Notes: generated from the letters alone by a model not told the origin. Numbered from the stretch's first letter, positions 12,100-24,523 are shown. The stretch: DNA of 64,000 bases from Gymnopilus junonius (GCA_015501075.1 JADNYJ010000003.1:310001-374000), one strand, 5' to 3'. Translations and numbers: made by a program.

Positions 12100-14274
12100 T
12101 CATCCAAAGTACGCAAACGCAACGCAAAATACGAGTAGCATCATGCTCGACGATGATGCACCCAGGCCAAAGAAGGGTAGCGTCAACTTGTTGGATGCTG
12201 AAGAAGTCTTCGACGATGATGATGACGACGACGAAATGACATTGACAGAGCTAGGATGCACATAGGGCGTGGTGTCCAGCTGTAATGTCTGCGCAAACAC
12301 CTGAGTGTAAGTCTGCGATGAAGCCACGGCATGTACGTCCATTGTCATCTGCACACCTGCAGAATCAACAGTGCCAGTATAGAACGAGTAGCTACCGATG
12401 GAAGGTATCGACGAGTTGGCCGCAAAATCAACCTCCATATTAAGTGCGAAAGGGAATCCCTCGACTGCAACATCTGTGGCGTCGACGTACACCCGTGATG
12501 GGTTGGTGCCTTCTCGGACAGCTACTACGAGAGAGTAGTGACGTGTATATCCGTCGCCGACGCGATTGGTATAAGTTTGGGTATAAGTCGTGTTGGGAAT
12601 GGTGTCCATGTGGCTGGACATGGGGATGAAAAGCACTTGGTCTTGATCGATGCCATAGTCTCCGCCACCATTGTTGTACGTAGTCGGCTTGCTCCCATCG
12701 TGCTCGTCAACGACGAACCAGAACTTGGCGATGGATGCGTTCGTGTCGACTGGAACGACAAAATTGTAGTTTAGGAAGTAGTATCCGAGGGACTGGGTAA
12801 TAGGAGAGACATTTGGATCATCTGCTACAGTCTTGACAGGTAAAGCGGTGTTCGTCTTGCCATTGCAGTTTTGGTTGTCACCATATTTGTCGCACCAGTA
12901 AAGAGTAACATTACGATTAGCATTTGCGGTGGCATTCATAGCCTGCGTTAACTGTGTTAAGAAAAATCAGGGACATCGTCCATATTTCTGTTTAATGGAA
13001 TGAACTAACACGGAAGTTGGTCTTGAAAACGAATTGATTTTGCTCAAATGTAAGTTGAGCGTAAGTAACTTTGGCAGGTAAAAGGGCGATCTCATCCGTC
13101 AAATTTACAGATGACGGCACAACATTGAGCATCCGCGTCAGTATACTCTGGCACTCTGACTGGAAGACCGTGTTGTCTGTAAGACTAAACACGCAGTTAG
13201 TGAGGTATGCAGACGCGGAAAATCTTTTTCGCTAACCCTTTCATAGTCTGGTTATTATCGCTTGTAAAGACGCGCAGATCAGAGTCCATAGTCTGGTTCG
13301 AACTAACGACGAGGGGGTTTTGGGTCGTTCCATCAAGGTATTCCGTGACGCTGAAGTAGAGGTCAGGCTGTAATTGCTAGAAGGAAAAAATATTTTTCGC
13401 TTACACAGAATTGTCAAAATGAGTACTATTGTCGAAGTTCTTTATGACAGGATTGACGGAGTTAGGATTGGGAGGGACTAGCTCAGGAAAGTCGGCACTG
13501 CGAACACCACCCAAAGTATGGCCACACGCCACCATCTTGATCATTTCGGCTTGGTTAAACCCTTGTTTCCTGAAACTCTCGGTGAGGGTGGCAAGGTCTT
13601 GCTGAGGCTGAGGGGTCCCGAAATCGCCTGCAGTCCAGACATCTACGCGACCGCCACGGAGTGGAATGATAGGACCACCGCAGGTGTTCACGGCCATAAT
13701 GGCGCCAATGGCAATGATATCGGCTCCTGAAGATTAACAGTGAGAAACAGGGTCGGCTGTAAGATTATAAGAAAAAAGCGTACGGGAAACAAGCTTATTG
13801 GGAAAGGCCGAGAAGTCACTCTGGGTCTGGTTGAAGCCTAGGCCGAAGTTCTAGAGAAACGCATACTAAGTCGATGCCAACTGGAAAACAACGCCTCGAA
13901 CATACCTCTGGGCGGTTGAGTTCGTAGACAAGTGAACCATCTAAACCACCTGTGCCGTTGTCGACGTTATGGGTGGCCATGTCGTGAAAAGCCTGTGAAG
14001 TGAACATCCTTGAGCAACACGCACAGACAAAACCTGGATGCAACAAAGTAAGACGCACAAAACGGAACCATTCAGCAGGAATTGAAGCAAGAGTTCCTGT
14101 TCGTTTTCGACAAGGGTGGACGATAGAGGAGAGACTGGAGCCATCCGACCGGCGACCTTCGAAGAGAAGACCCTCGAGAGCATCGTACTGAGGCGAAGGC
14201 CAAGTATATGCAGAAGAAAAGGGAGTAAGGAGAGACAGAAGATAGAGAGAGAAGAATAGAAGTAGCCCGTGCAT
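12100..14274 (-). CDS. Secreted, probably GPI-anchored heme peroxidase
   Basis: Multi-exon gene of the plant/fungal heme-peroxidase superfamily. ATG 14274 starts a signal peptide (MHGLLLFFSLYLLSLLTPFS). The distal-heme motif is split by an intron: AEWFR joins AFHDMATHNVDNGTGGLDGS. Then follow IMAVNTCGGPIIPLRGGRVD and the proximal-His motif EMIKMVACGHTLGGVRSADF. Beyond the catalytic domain is a C-terminal extension of about 300 residues, rich in Asn/Thr sequons, with no similarity that I recognise. It ends in a Ser-rich linker and a hydrophobic tail (SSSSMMLLVFCVAFAYFG) typical of GPI attachment. I infer cell-wall or surface localisation. No classical lignin-peroxidase or Mn-binding residues were established, so I do not assign it to class II. 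Its neighbour is the WSC gene, also a wall-type protein. A shorter cytosolic class I assignment is unlikely because of the signal peptide. Confidence 0.85.
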
Positions 14275-15100
14275 ATTAATATCGCGAATTATTTCAGGAT
14301 AATACAGCAAAGGTGATTTGGTCGTCTCGGTCAAGATCTTGTAGTTTGGAAGAAGAATATTTGGTGTCAGTATTCGGGAAAGGGATGCGTGCTTAGGAAA
14401 ACATGTAAGGTAAAGGAAAGGAAGGAAAGTCGGTTGACTGGAAGGGCTCCGGTCGGTCTGCTGCAAGAACGCGCTGTAAGAATGTGAGTGGCGGTGTATT
14501 CATCCCGCAAGCTCCTCATTTTGGCGTGGCAAGCCAGGACAAACACTCGGCGGCAACGGCTGACTCTGAAAATAGCACGCTCAAGAATAGATTCCCACTT
14601 CTAAACTTAGAGCAAGTTCAGGAATTCTGTAGGGGAAGTCAAAGGGATACACAGAACCGATCTTTGGAGAAGACTGGAGAAAAGCGAAAGGACAAAATAA
14701 GGCTATATCTATTTGGGTGTGGCTCGAGAAGTTTATTTCAGTCGTTGAATTTAATGGGCGATGCGAGAGTTGATACGAACTCGCAATGACGGCGCTCTTC
14801 CTCGTTTCTTGCCCGTGCCTAAACACACGTGGTCGGTGGGTGCTGCCCGACACCATGGGCGCTTAGTCGATCGGGTTGTTTATTTCCAACATCCCACTGG
14901 CCCAATATAGAATGATCGACTGAATATAGCAACTCCCATAGGCGTTCAGAGCAGACTGTCATCCCACGTGAACGGCTCGAGCCGCAATGCAGAAACAGGC
15001 CATGAGTACCAGCAACCCTCCGCCATTTGTGCATTTCCATCAACAACATTCGTACACACTCCTGCCAAGCAGTCGCCCAACGAAGAAAGAAAGACACTCA
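14275..15100. other. Divergent promoter region, peroxidase and small unknown gene
   Basis: Lies between the start of the peroxidase gene (minus) and the start of the gene at 15101 (plus). Overlapping short frames at 14484-14856 lack any family signal. An in-frame ATG at 14987 could extend the downstream gene by 38 codons. Confidence 0.5.
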
Positions 15101-15628
15101 ATGGCGGCGGCGACCAGAACCATCATAGTGCGCTGTAACGGCGTTGAACGTATAGCCAAGAAGGTCGTTCGAAAGGACATACTCCCGATCCTGAACAAGG
15201 TAAGGTTCACCCGCCAAAAACAAATCGCATTCTAAGTTTCATATTTCAGGACATCACAAAAATCGCCGAAAGTTTGATCTCGGCCTCGCACATCACGACG
15301 TTCGCGGGTAGCACCCGGATATGCCCCCCTCACGCACAGGACATGAAAAACTAATACTTTTGGATTGGGGAGCCAAACACCGTTTCGAAAATGGCTGCCC
15401 AAGGGCGATGGCGGGTACTACAAGGACTTCAATCTCCAACTCAACTCAAATGCCCAAAAGCATACTATTAGTCACCTGGCTGCACGATACGCTGACCATA
15501 AACACTTCACGACCTTCATCCCCACTGACTCCGAAGGACGTTCCATGTTGACAGTAGCTGAACTCTCTGAACAGGTACAACGGATATTTATGAGGGAAGT
15601 TGGAGAGGGCTTGGTAAAACCAACTTAG
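15101..15628 (+). CDS. Small unknown protein, frame broken once
   Basis: Exon 1 from ATG 15101 gives MAAATRTIIVRCNGVERIAK... and ends at 15199. A clean 50-base intron (GTAAGG...TTTCAG, 15200-15249) follows. Exon 2 reads DITKIAESLISASHITTFAG and runs into a stop at 15352. The next frame over reads TNTFGLGSQTPFRKWLPKGD and continues protein-like to the stop at 15628. Removing one A from the AAAAA run at 15346-15350 joins the two frames into a product of ~150 residues. A weak intron (GTTCGC...GGGGAG, 15300-15372) would also restore phase. I do not recognise the family; the sequence is basic, looks soluble and has no signal peptide. An in-frame ATG at 14987 would add 38 residues. Confidence 0.6.
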
Positions 15629-16038
15629 GTCACTATGGTCATAGCTTTCTTGGCAGTAGGTTAGCCTTGTATCATTCCTTTTCTTCAATTTTGATTTGTA
15701 GTGCTCCTTTATAACTTATGGATTACTAGTACTCAAGTAGACAATGAATGCTGGACATTTAGAACATTGTTAACTTATATATATGCTTAACATGCAGGGT
15801 CTCTGAGTCGCCCTCTGTCTTCCACTTTTGAGAAGAATAATGTATCAATTGCTGTTGAAAAGAGCCAAATTTTATCGTAAGGTAGAATCTATTGAAAAGC
15901 TTATGATGGACTATTTCAAGCCTTACCAAAGCCTCATGTTAGATAACGATGGGCAACTCTACAAGAAGTACACTGCTTTTATACCTGAACACGAGTAAAA
16001 GAACCGCAGAGACATACATGATAAGATATCACCAGAGA
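15629..16038. other. Intergenic space between convergent genes
   Basis: 410 AT-rich bases between two 3' ends. No gene or structured repeat seen. Confidence 0.55.
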
Positions 16039-17156
16039 TCAGAATAATCCGGGGAACGTAATATTGAGGTCGGTGTAAATAATAATGAGGTTGGAGCTCC
16101 CGCAAAATTCTCCAGCATTTCCATTGCAAGCCATGTTGCACTCGATGGCTGGAACGGACTCTCCAGGAGGGTAAGTGACGTTTCCACACCCTGTAAGTTA
16201 TGAATAGGTTGTTAGTCCCCTTAAAAACAGATGTCATGAAATACTTAAAAATACTCACAGCACTCTCTAAGCAATGCCAAAATCCTTTGCGTCAGAGAAA
16301 AGGTCATGCATATCACATAAAAAAAGTCACATACTGGCCATATTCTAGACCCGCACTGGTATAGGTCGATGCAGCGCAGGCATCAATACACTTTTCGACA
16401 GTCATACTTACGGCTGGTGGATAGTTTGCCGGGACATGAGGAAGGATCCGACTACCTCCAAAAGCTGCATTGTCTCTGAGGCGATTAACAGGTTAACTTG
16501 TCAGTTTGCCGTAAACATGTAGAAGATGATGACCTTACTCCCAACATTCTGTGACCTGCCATCCATTATACTCCATCACAAAAGATGTAGGTGGAGTGGT
16601 ATACTGTCCAGCACCAGTCGAATAAATCTGAATAGCACCTGATCCTCCACATGTATTGGAGGCATCTCCAGGGCAAGGAGTGGTGCAACTTTCAGACAAG
16701 CCATAGTCGTACAGTATCGCGTTACCACAGTCTGCGACGATTATGCCCTTCGTTAACATCTTCATTAAATCGCAGTGAACAGATACTTACAACATTCGTG
16801 GCCAAACTCTACACCAGCAAGGGCGAATCCAGCGTTGAAGCAAATGTTTCCGCAATATTCGAAGCTCTCAGCGTCTGGATTGCTTGTCTGCCCCTCACGG
16901 AGTACTCGCGGTCCGCCATCTCTGTTTGGTCGAATCAGAAAAGAGGGCATCCTGGTTTGCAACTAGATTCCACTCACGTAAAACAACCAAGGTATGTAAA
17001 AGTCGGTTCTTTTCTGAAGCACAGAGCTTCCAGTATCAAGACTGACAGCGGTAACCCAACCACCTAATTCAAAGAGATCTTGTATGAATAAAAGCTCTTC
17101 CAGCGAGTAAAGCGAACACAAACCAAGATTGCACTGAAGACAAGTTTAGACAACAT
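16039..17156 (-). CDS. Secreted two-WSC-domain protein
   Basis: At least six small exons on the minus strand. ATG 17156 begins MLSKLVFSAIL, followed by an intron and GGWVTAVSLDTGSSVLQKRT, a short signal peptide plus a possible Kex2 KR site. WSC domain 1 has a conserved opening after splicing (FYIPWLFYV...RDGGPRVLREGQ), then EYCGNICFNAGFALAGVEFG, then CGNAILYDYGLSESCTTPCP and NTCGGSGAIQIYST. WSC domain 2 includes the segment ending CNMACNGNAGEFCGSSNLII, and the protein stops at 16039-16041. WSC domains are Cys-rich carbohydrate-binding modules found in yeast wall-stress sensors and in mushroom wall or secreted proteins. No transmembrane segment follows the second domain, so this looks secreted rather than a sensor. 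Exon edges are approximate. Confidence 0.85.
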
Positions 17157-17766
17157 CGTCAGAGGAGCGCAGCTTTACAGGGTTCGTATGAACAAGAATA
17201 TCGTCGAGGATATCATGGCATGCCGCTTTCAGTATACGACTCTTATACAGCCGAGTCTATCCCGGAGCTACATGCCTCAATGATAAAAATCCGACAGCTC
17301 GACATCCCTGCTGAACCTTGACCTGACAGTTCCGTTACACATCAGACAGCAGATGGCAATGGAGTCCAACAACGGAGGAAGAGCGGGGTGAAGCACCAGT
17401 AGCACAGTACACACTTAGTTATCTGTATGTCCATGTCCCCCTTGAAGCGGCGGCCGAAGCCTAGACGCCCGACTTGACAAGTAACTGTGGAACGTTTGCA
17501 CTTTGAGAGATGGACATCAACACTTGAGCATCGTGACGTACATATGTAAGTTATCTTTATCAGTTCCTTGATGGCAGCTCACAATAAATCATGACATAAG
17601 AAAGGTCTCTTCGCGTGGCTGGACCAGGTCGGTACAGAAACAAGAAAGCGACGTGAAATCTTCAAATTAAGAGTGTGCGAATTACAAATAGAAATAGATA
17701 TTCTTCTTACACGGCAAATACTCTCTACATACAGACTTGAATAAAAATGAACCAGGAACACAGGGC
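17157..17766. other. Intergenic space
   Basis: 610 bases between the start of the WSC gene and the last exon of the MFS permease, both on the minus strand. It presumably holds the WSC promoter. No gene seen. Confidence 0.5.
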
Positions 17767-20393
17767 CTAAAGTACGTAGCGGAATTCTTTGTTCTGTATA
17801 TCCGTAATATCAAGGAAGGCCTAGGTACCAATGTCAGTCAACCATTCAGAAAGAAAACTTCAACACAAAAGAGCTCACCCTGTCTACATGCTTCTCCGCT
17901 TTGGTCCCATCCTGCTTTTCTTGGGCAAGGTACACATCATCATAGGAGTCGTCACGTTTTTCCGCGTCTCGTCGCTTGTTCTCGCGATCGAGCATGAAAC
18001 GCAAGAGCAAGATAAGTAGCGCGCAGACGCCGATGCAAACGGCAATCACAGTCCACGGAACATGGTTACTGCATAGAGAATGAGCCCCGCATCATGTGGT
18101 TAACGATTAAATCTACAACCGGGGCTGATATTGTTTCTTCCACATAAATGGTCCAGCAGCATTACCGATCGCGTACGCACAGAGGATGATCGCATTTGTA
18201 GTTGTGCCTAGATGCAACGTTTCATATCAGCCACAAAGCTGCGGGGATGGAGGGAGACGGCGGAACGAACGCTTTGTGTGCCCGGCAGTAATGGAACCGA
18301 CCCAACCAAGAAGGATGACGAAGGGGGTGAACATGAAGACTATCAAGATAAAATTAGTATGTACGTAGGGCCCGTCGAGAGCGCGGGACTAACAAAACAA
18401 AAATAACTTACTTGAAATCCAATATGAGAACAGCAGGCCAACTTTGTTATGAGAAGGCAACTTCTGAACCAAAATGGCCCCGAGAAGAGCTGGGATGAAC
18501 ATCAGAGCTGCGGCATAGCCACGTCCGATATAGCGTTGGGAGGCAAGTGTGACGCCAAGCCATATAGTAAGAACTGTCGCGCAATCTATGAACGCACTGA
18601 TCGGAAGGCAGAATTCGAAGACTTACTTTCAACAACACCATCTACACAGCCGAGCAAAGTCGTCTTGATCAGACTGAAGCCGAATTCATTGACGATGATT
18701 TGTCTTTGGTTGGTTAACTGACGAAGCAGTCAGTAAACCGGATATTTGTGGATAATCGGCGTTTTTATCTTACCGAATTCAGATATTTCTATAAGCAATT
18801 CAAGTCATCAGCTATCCTATACAGCACTTCGGTCATGAACACTTACGCGATCGCAGCGAAAGCAGCCATAACCCAAACCTTGGGATCCAACAGAGTCTCT
18901 ACAAACCTAACGAGTCTCATGAACGGATGCAATACTCGAAGGATGAATTTTCAGCATACTGGTCCCGTTTCCAATGTTTATTTTCAACACCGGCTTGATT
19001 TACTTTGATGCGCTGGACTGCTTGCGCCCGTTCTTCTTCTGTCAAGAACCAGGCTGTGGTGGGCGAATCGGGGAAGAAGAACCTATGTATGATTTGGTAA
19101 GTAAGTATCAAAAGAAGGCGATCGCAGACTATGAAAAGCTGGTGTACATACCAGAATAGTACTGAAGCGACCAAAGTTATCAGGCCTGTAATGATCATCA
19201 TCCTGCGAGGATGGTCAGATCCCTTTAAAAACCGCTTTGCAAAGCAACTTCTTACCATTGCCATGGCATAAAATTGTGAGACTTCGTTGAAACTTGATAA
19301 GTTGAGATACATGTAAGTAATGATGATAAAATACCTTGGTGTGTATAACTCCGAAACTCACGAAACCCAAGAAGATTATAGCGACACCGTTCATGAGAAC
19401 TGGGGGAAGAATAAACAAATTAACGATGGGTGTGAAGAAGAAGCGTACACCAAAATCCAACGCGTTTAGTTTGCTCGGCACGCGTGTAGAACATAGACGT
19501 AACAATCATAAAACCAGGGGTAATCGCACCTTCGCAAGGACGCGTTAAATGCGGGTTGAAGAGAAGCAAAGAGAAAGACGCTGTACCTTCACACACTCCC
19601 AGAATAAACCTGACAGCAAAGAGGGCACCAAAAGATTTGCAAGCAGAATGTGCAAGTAAAGCAACTGCCCAGATGAAGATGTTGAAGCTGTGGTAGATGG
19701 CATGAGGCGTTAAACTGATGCCTGAAAACACAGAGATGCTGATTTCGTACCTCATCCATTTTCCAACGGGTAACTTCTGAAGTGCCAAATTTTGGGGTAC
19801 TGCGCGAGATGTGAGTTTTGCAGAAGAAACAGGGGTTACAAGCGGACCTCAAAAACCAGATAACTGAGGTAGAAAATGGTGCCAAGCCAATTGAACTGGT
19901 TTTGGTTTATGTGTGCGCCTTGCCTAATAAATGGTTAGAACCTTCTGTTGATGGAGGGAAAATTCTACCCACAGGATTCCCAAAACGGCAGATTGCCCTA
20001 GCGTCGTCTTGTCGGCAAATGTCATTCTGTGGACAGTGGGCGTTGTGTTATCCATCATGAGGAAAAAATTGGAATTTCTTTGACATACAGATACATGACT
20101 ATGAATAGACAGAGAAAGTACGTCAGCTTCGAAGTTCGAACAGTGGATTAGATGGAGACTGCTTACTGCACATGAGAGGCATGAGATGCCAGTCGATTTT
20201 TCGTCTGCAAATTCGTAGCGTCAGTATAACATTTGTTATGCAGCATTTTGGTTTATGAGGCTCACCGTAAACGAGCAGCGACTTCGGGATCTAGAGGCAC
20301 ATCCGAATCCAGCTTAGCAGCAACATCGACTTCATTAAGGTCCACCACGGCATGCGAGACTTTCTTTTCACTGGTATCGCTGCTGGAATCCAT
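17767..20393 (-). CDS. MFS permease of the allantoate/anion (Dal5-like) family
   Basis: Many-exon major facilitator. ATG 20393 starts MDSSSDTSEKKVSHAVVDLN, a hydrophilic N-tail ending DPEVAARLR before TM1. Recognisable pieces include AVRFILGVCEG joined to AITPGFMIVTSMFYTRAEQT (TM4-5 region), LITLVASVLFWY, the loop FFPDSPTTAWFLTEEERAQA and VNQAGVENKHWKRDQ, and a late TM (VIAVCIGVCALLILLLRFML). The last exon was found from a GTGAGC...CCTAG intron. It reads AFLDITDIQNKEFRYVL and stops at 17767-17769, matching the strongly conserved C-terminal tail of this family. Members import small organic anions such as allantoate, ureidosuccinate, nicotinate or biotin precursors through the plasma membrane with protons; the substrate here is not predictable. 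Confidence 0.9.
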
Positions 20394-21282
20394 GATGGGG
20401 GTAGGGAGGAGGGGCAAAGCCTGATTTTGAAGCGAGAGCCACCATCCTTTAAATAAAGGAATCAGACAGCAATTTGCGACGTTCCGGAAAAGAATATTTG
20501 GTTCGCAATGGATCAGTAATAAGTCGCACTGCATGGGCAGCCCTCTACAAAGCCGATTTTCCCACAAAGTCACATAGTTCGCGAAGCACTAGATTCTCAT
20601 CGGGAAACTGGAGCCGTCTCATCCCCGTTGATGCCTTCCGATCATATCGAGGGTAGAGTAATGGTGTCTTCATGTATGTAGACTGCAAGCAAGCAGATAG
20701 ATACTACACAAGATTATGCTCTAATCGTTGTGGAAAGTTGTGGGACGGTCGTGGATTTATTGGATATTCCTGCATTCTCTGTCAGATGGGGTCTTTCCAT
20801 ATGATAAAGTGCCAAGCGAGTCAATCGAACCTGTTCGCGTTTCGGAGATTAGCGCGTTGTGGGTGATAAATTCCACAATGTCAGAAAAGTCAGGAGAAGA
20901 AATGCATACGCAGCATTCCATAGCATCTTCTTTTTATCCACAACGTCAATAAGAAGGGACACACAAACAAAATATTGTCTCTGGAAAATTGCAATTGCTG
21001 GAAAGTGATGGCTGGCAGTGGTTGGATCAATATAGAAATTCCCACAGCCCATCCAACAACAAGACGCCAGGAAAATGACCGACAACGAACTTGAATAGCG
21101 CGTTTACGTTTGACACAACATTGAAGCTTTTGGAGTTTGCTATCTTCTATTGGAACTTACAGAATCCCGCCACTGTTCTCTCAGTCAGGTACCCGTCTTG
21201 CAAACCCTGTCTACTAACAGTTTCCAAGCTACAAGACGCAGTAGGACGCGGAACTTTCTGCCAGAAGATCTGAGGAGTCCTT
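20394..21282. other. Divergent promoter region, MFS permease and CLP1
   Basis: About 890 bases with only short, non-homologous open frames. It must contain promoter elements for both flanking genes; no specific site could be supported. Confidence 0.5.
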
Positions 21283-23213
21283 ATGTCAGAACAAAAAGTT
21301 GCTGAACCAAAGACTTGGGATTTGGGCCCCGAAACAGAGTATAGGTTCGAGCTTGACCCTGGAACATCGCTTGCAATCAAGGTCTGCATGAATACGAGAC
21401 TCCTAGCTCCTCGATTATTGAGCTCACATGTCATAAGCTCGTCTCAGGCCATGCTGAAATCTTTGGGTTTGAATTGGTGGAAGGCAAGGTCTACCTGTTC
21501 GGGTACGAATGCAAGGCTGCGCTATATACATGGCAGGGTTGTGTGATTGAGATGAGTCTTCACCTCTGTCTCTCGCGAAAGGACCATGGCTCAAATTATT
21601 TCTTACACGTTACAGGTGAACCCTCCACAGAATATATCTCAGATGAAACCCCTATGCGAGCATATGCTAATTTGCATTTCGCGCTCGAACAAATGCGTGT
21701 GAGGGCTCTGAGGCAAATACGAGGCTCCCCCGCTCCCCCAGGAGATACATCCAAGTCGGAGCCTCCAAGAATACTTGTCGTTGGTCCGGACCACTCGGGC
21801 AAAACGACAGTCTGCAAAATTCTGACCAACTACGCTGTACGTGCCGGTCAAGGTTGGTCACCTTTCATCGTAAATGTTGACCCGAGCGAGGTATGTTTAG
21901 CATTCTGCACGAAGTTCGTCACCTTCTCATGTTCTCCCAAGGGAGCCTGGGCTATTCCAGGAACGATATCAGTTGCACCAGTATACGGACCGATACCAAC
22001 TTCGTCTCCGGCAAACCCTCTCGGGACTGCGGCCACCACAGCACCCATGTCATTATCTACCAATGCACTTCTCCCATTATCCTACTGGTACGGACATGCA
22101 GACACAAAGAGAAATCCGCTTTTAATGGATAGATTAATACGCAATCTCGGCGAAAATGTAAATGATCGTTTTGAACTGGACGCAGAAGGTATGTAGCTAG
22201 ATTAACTTGCGGTCTCTTGTTCAATATCATTTAATTTTTACAGCGCGAGCCTCTGGCCTTATTGTGGACACTCCTTCTTCCTTCGCTTCAGGTCCTTCCT
22301 CCAATAACCAACGGCAGAAGCTCATCAAAGCTTGCGTTGATGCCTTTAAAAGTGAGATAACCTTCAGCAACTGTGAAGTTTAATTATAACTCATTTTACA
22401 TCCTTTCTAACAGTTAATATGATCGTTGTGGTCGGGCATGAGAAGCTCAACGTAGAGATGCAGAGGACATATGGCTCTGTTCTCACTGTTGTAAAGATAC
22501 CAAAGTCCGGTGGAGTATGGATCCTAAAAAATATGAAGAATAATCGATGCTAACACTGCCATATTCTCCAGGTAGTGGAACTGGATCAGGCTTACCGGGA
22601 AAAAGTATACAATTATGAAATGCACACTTACATGTACGGCCAAGTCATTAAACCACCACCAGGAGTAACGAAAGGGACACTGGGTGGCGAGAATTTGACT
22701 GATCTTATTCTTTCGCCATCGTCTACGGTCGTTAATTTTGGAGACTTGCAGATTTATCGAATAGGTTCAGGTGTGTCGCATCGCTGTGATGCATAGTTTC
22801 CACTACGGTAACTTAGCCGCCTGTGACAGATACGATGGCTCCATCTGACGCACTACCGGTCGGAGCGACACGTACAGTTTCAGAAATGCAACCTGTGGTC
22901 GTTGACCCAGCATCCCCAGGCTCAGGTCTCTTCAATGCCATCCTTGCTCTCTTGGCTCCACCCAACCCAGACGAAAACGAACGTTACGATGAAGAGATTC
23001 TTGACTTATCCGTGGTCGGCTTTTTAGTAGTGTATGCCAACTTTCTCCTATGCTTATTTCTGGATGTTACTGACTGCCAATAACTTGAACAGGACCAACA
23101 TTGACATTGCTAAACGGAAGATGACTATTTTGGCGCCTAATCGCGGTAGTTTTACGGGAAGAACTGCTGTAGTTGGTTCTTTCGAGTGGCAGGAGCAAAT
23201 CAGTGGTCCTTAG
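21283..23213 (+). CDS. CLP1: CLP1, mRNA cleavage/polyadenylation factor and RNA-kinase family protein
   Basis: Homologue of Clp1 of cleavage factor IA/CF II(m), a nuclear ATP-binding protein for pre-mRNA 3'-end formation; the animal protein is also a 5'-OH RNA kinase. Exon 1 (MSEQKVAEPKTWDLGPETEY) ends at 21381. A 56-base intron leads to LVSGHAEIFGFELVEGKVYL at 21438. Next are the TWQGC motif, the Walker A loop VVGPDHSGKTTVCKIL, FIVNVDPSE joined to GAWAIPGTISVAPVYGPIPT, YWYGHADTKRNPLLMDRLI, GLIVDTPSSF, VVVGHEKLNVEMQRTYG and VVKIPKSGGV. The C-terminal domain (DLSVVGFLVV...MTILAPNRG) ends EWQEQISGP at 23213. Length and domain order match full-length Clp1. The P-loop is complete, so ATP binding is likely; kinase activity cannot be judged. 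Confidence 0.96.
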
Positions 23214-23299
23214 TTATAAATTTATATCTAAACTGAGTGAAAGATAATCTGCCATTGTGATACAAGCTCAAAGAGGAGGAGTCGATGATTTTTGGGATA

Positions 23300-23452
23300 T
23301 ACTGTACCATTTCATTCAATTCGGCAGTCACGCGTCACGGCCATTTTTTTTGACCCCGGATTTAATTCTTTCTCGATTTTTCCGATTTTTTGGAATTTCT
23401 GAAAAGTGCAAAAAAGTCACGTGGGTGCCGAATTGAATGAAATGGTACAGTA
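23300..23452. repeat. Perfect 27-bp inverted repeat, 153 bp element
   Basis: The 27 bases at 23300-23326 (starting TACTGTACCATTTCATTC) are the exact reverse complement of 23426-23452. A 99-base spacer rich in T and A lies between. The arms are flanked by GTCACG/GTCACGTG-like words just inside the spacer. The layout resembles a tiny MITE or a large hairpin. No target-site duplication is obvious (left GGGATA, right CTCGAT). It sits between the CLP1 stop and the mS38 start, within the presumed promoter of mS38. Confidence 0.85.
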
Positions 23453-23579
23453 CTCGATGTTTGTCGCTGTTTGTTTTTCCTCTTTTGCCGTGACACCACC
23501 GAGGTCTCTCCAGGCTCAACTGCTGCACAAGTTACCCATCGACGTCGACCTCGCTGGGGCTGACAGCAGTCCAGTCACT

Positions 23580-24523
23580 ATGTCGGCCTTTTCTCGTTTT
23601 TTCCTGCCCTCATCGCGCAGGGCGTACTCCTCCTACTTTTCCTCTAAGCCCGGTGGAGGTCGGTACTTCAATTCTGCTAAACCACCGAAGAATGCTGTCG
23701 TCGCTGCGAAGAACAATGCGAAGACCGATGCTCCTTCCGAAGTGCAACAGGATAACATCAAAGGGACTTCTGGTTCCTCAAATTCCCTTAATGCGAACTC
23801 CATAAACGATGCTCAATCATCATCGCCGAATCCACCTTCGACTGGTGCTTCTGACAACCTGAACACCGATAACTCACAGCCCACGGATTTGTCCAGCGCA
23901 TTTGCGGAATTCACCCAGAATCACATCCCACAACTCTCAGTCACCTCTAAAGATTTCAAGACCCATCAATTTTTCTCTTTACATCGACCTCTCCTTCTTA
24001 TCTCTCAACCCCCCTCAATCTTCCGCGAGGTCCCGCCTAATCATCCTCTCTTCAGTCAGCTGAAGCCTGAAACGGAGCAATCGACACAGCAGAAGTACGG
24101 TCTGGATGGACCTACGGATCCTTTCCTTGATGCAGATGCCGAAGCTGCTCGTCAACTGACACGCGCGCTAACGATGACCAAGGCTGGGTCAACCCTAGCA
24201 TGGGAGAACACGTTGAAGCATTTAGGGTTGGATGTTTCCAAGGATGCGGATCGAGTAAATCTTCAGCAACAGTTTGACAAGGAGTGGCAGGAAGTTTTGC
24301 TCGATAGCACGAAGAGAAAGAGGCGAAAGAAGATGAAGAAGCATAAGTGAGTTCTAAATTAGTGCTTCAAACGGTCAAGTGAATTGCTGATTATGTTTTC
24401 TCTTCCCTTCCAGGCTTAAGAAGCGCAGAAGGGTGTGTCATCTTCCATTCTCTAAACTTTTGTACTGCAAACTTACCACACTTTCAGGCTACACGGTCTG
24501 AGCGCATGAGGCTCAACAAATAA
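23580..24523 (+). CDS. COX24: Mitochondrial small-subunit ribosomal protein mS38 (Cox24-like)
   Basis: Three exons. ATG 23580 begins a Ser/Arg-rich, acid-free presequence (MSAFSRFFLPSSRRAYSSYF) suited to mitochondrial import; the frame is open further upstream but crosses the inverted repeat, so I prefer this ATG. The middle is low-complexity (Asn/Ser/Pro). Conserved parts are TRALTMTKAGSTLAWENTLK and the very basic C-terminus KRKRRKKMKKHK, spliced to LKKRRR (24417-24434) and ATRSERMRLNK (stop 24521-24523). This Lys/Arg-rich end is the hallmark of the mS38/Cox24/AURKAIP1 family, which binds rRNA near the decoding centre of the mitoribosome. The predicted length is about 270 residues. Confidence 0.92.

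Noticed and set aside
23406..23579. Upstream in-frame extension of mS38
   Set aside because: It would run through the 27-bp inverted repeat and precede a good mitochondrial presequence start at 23580.
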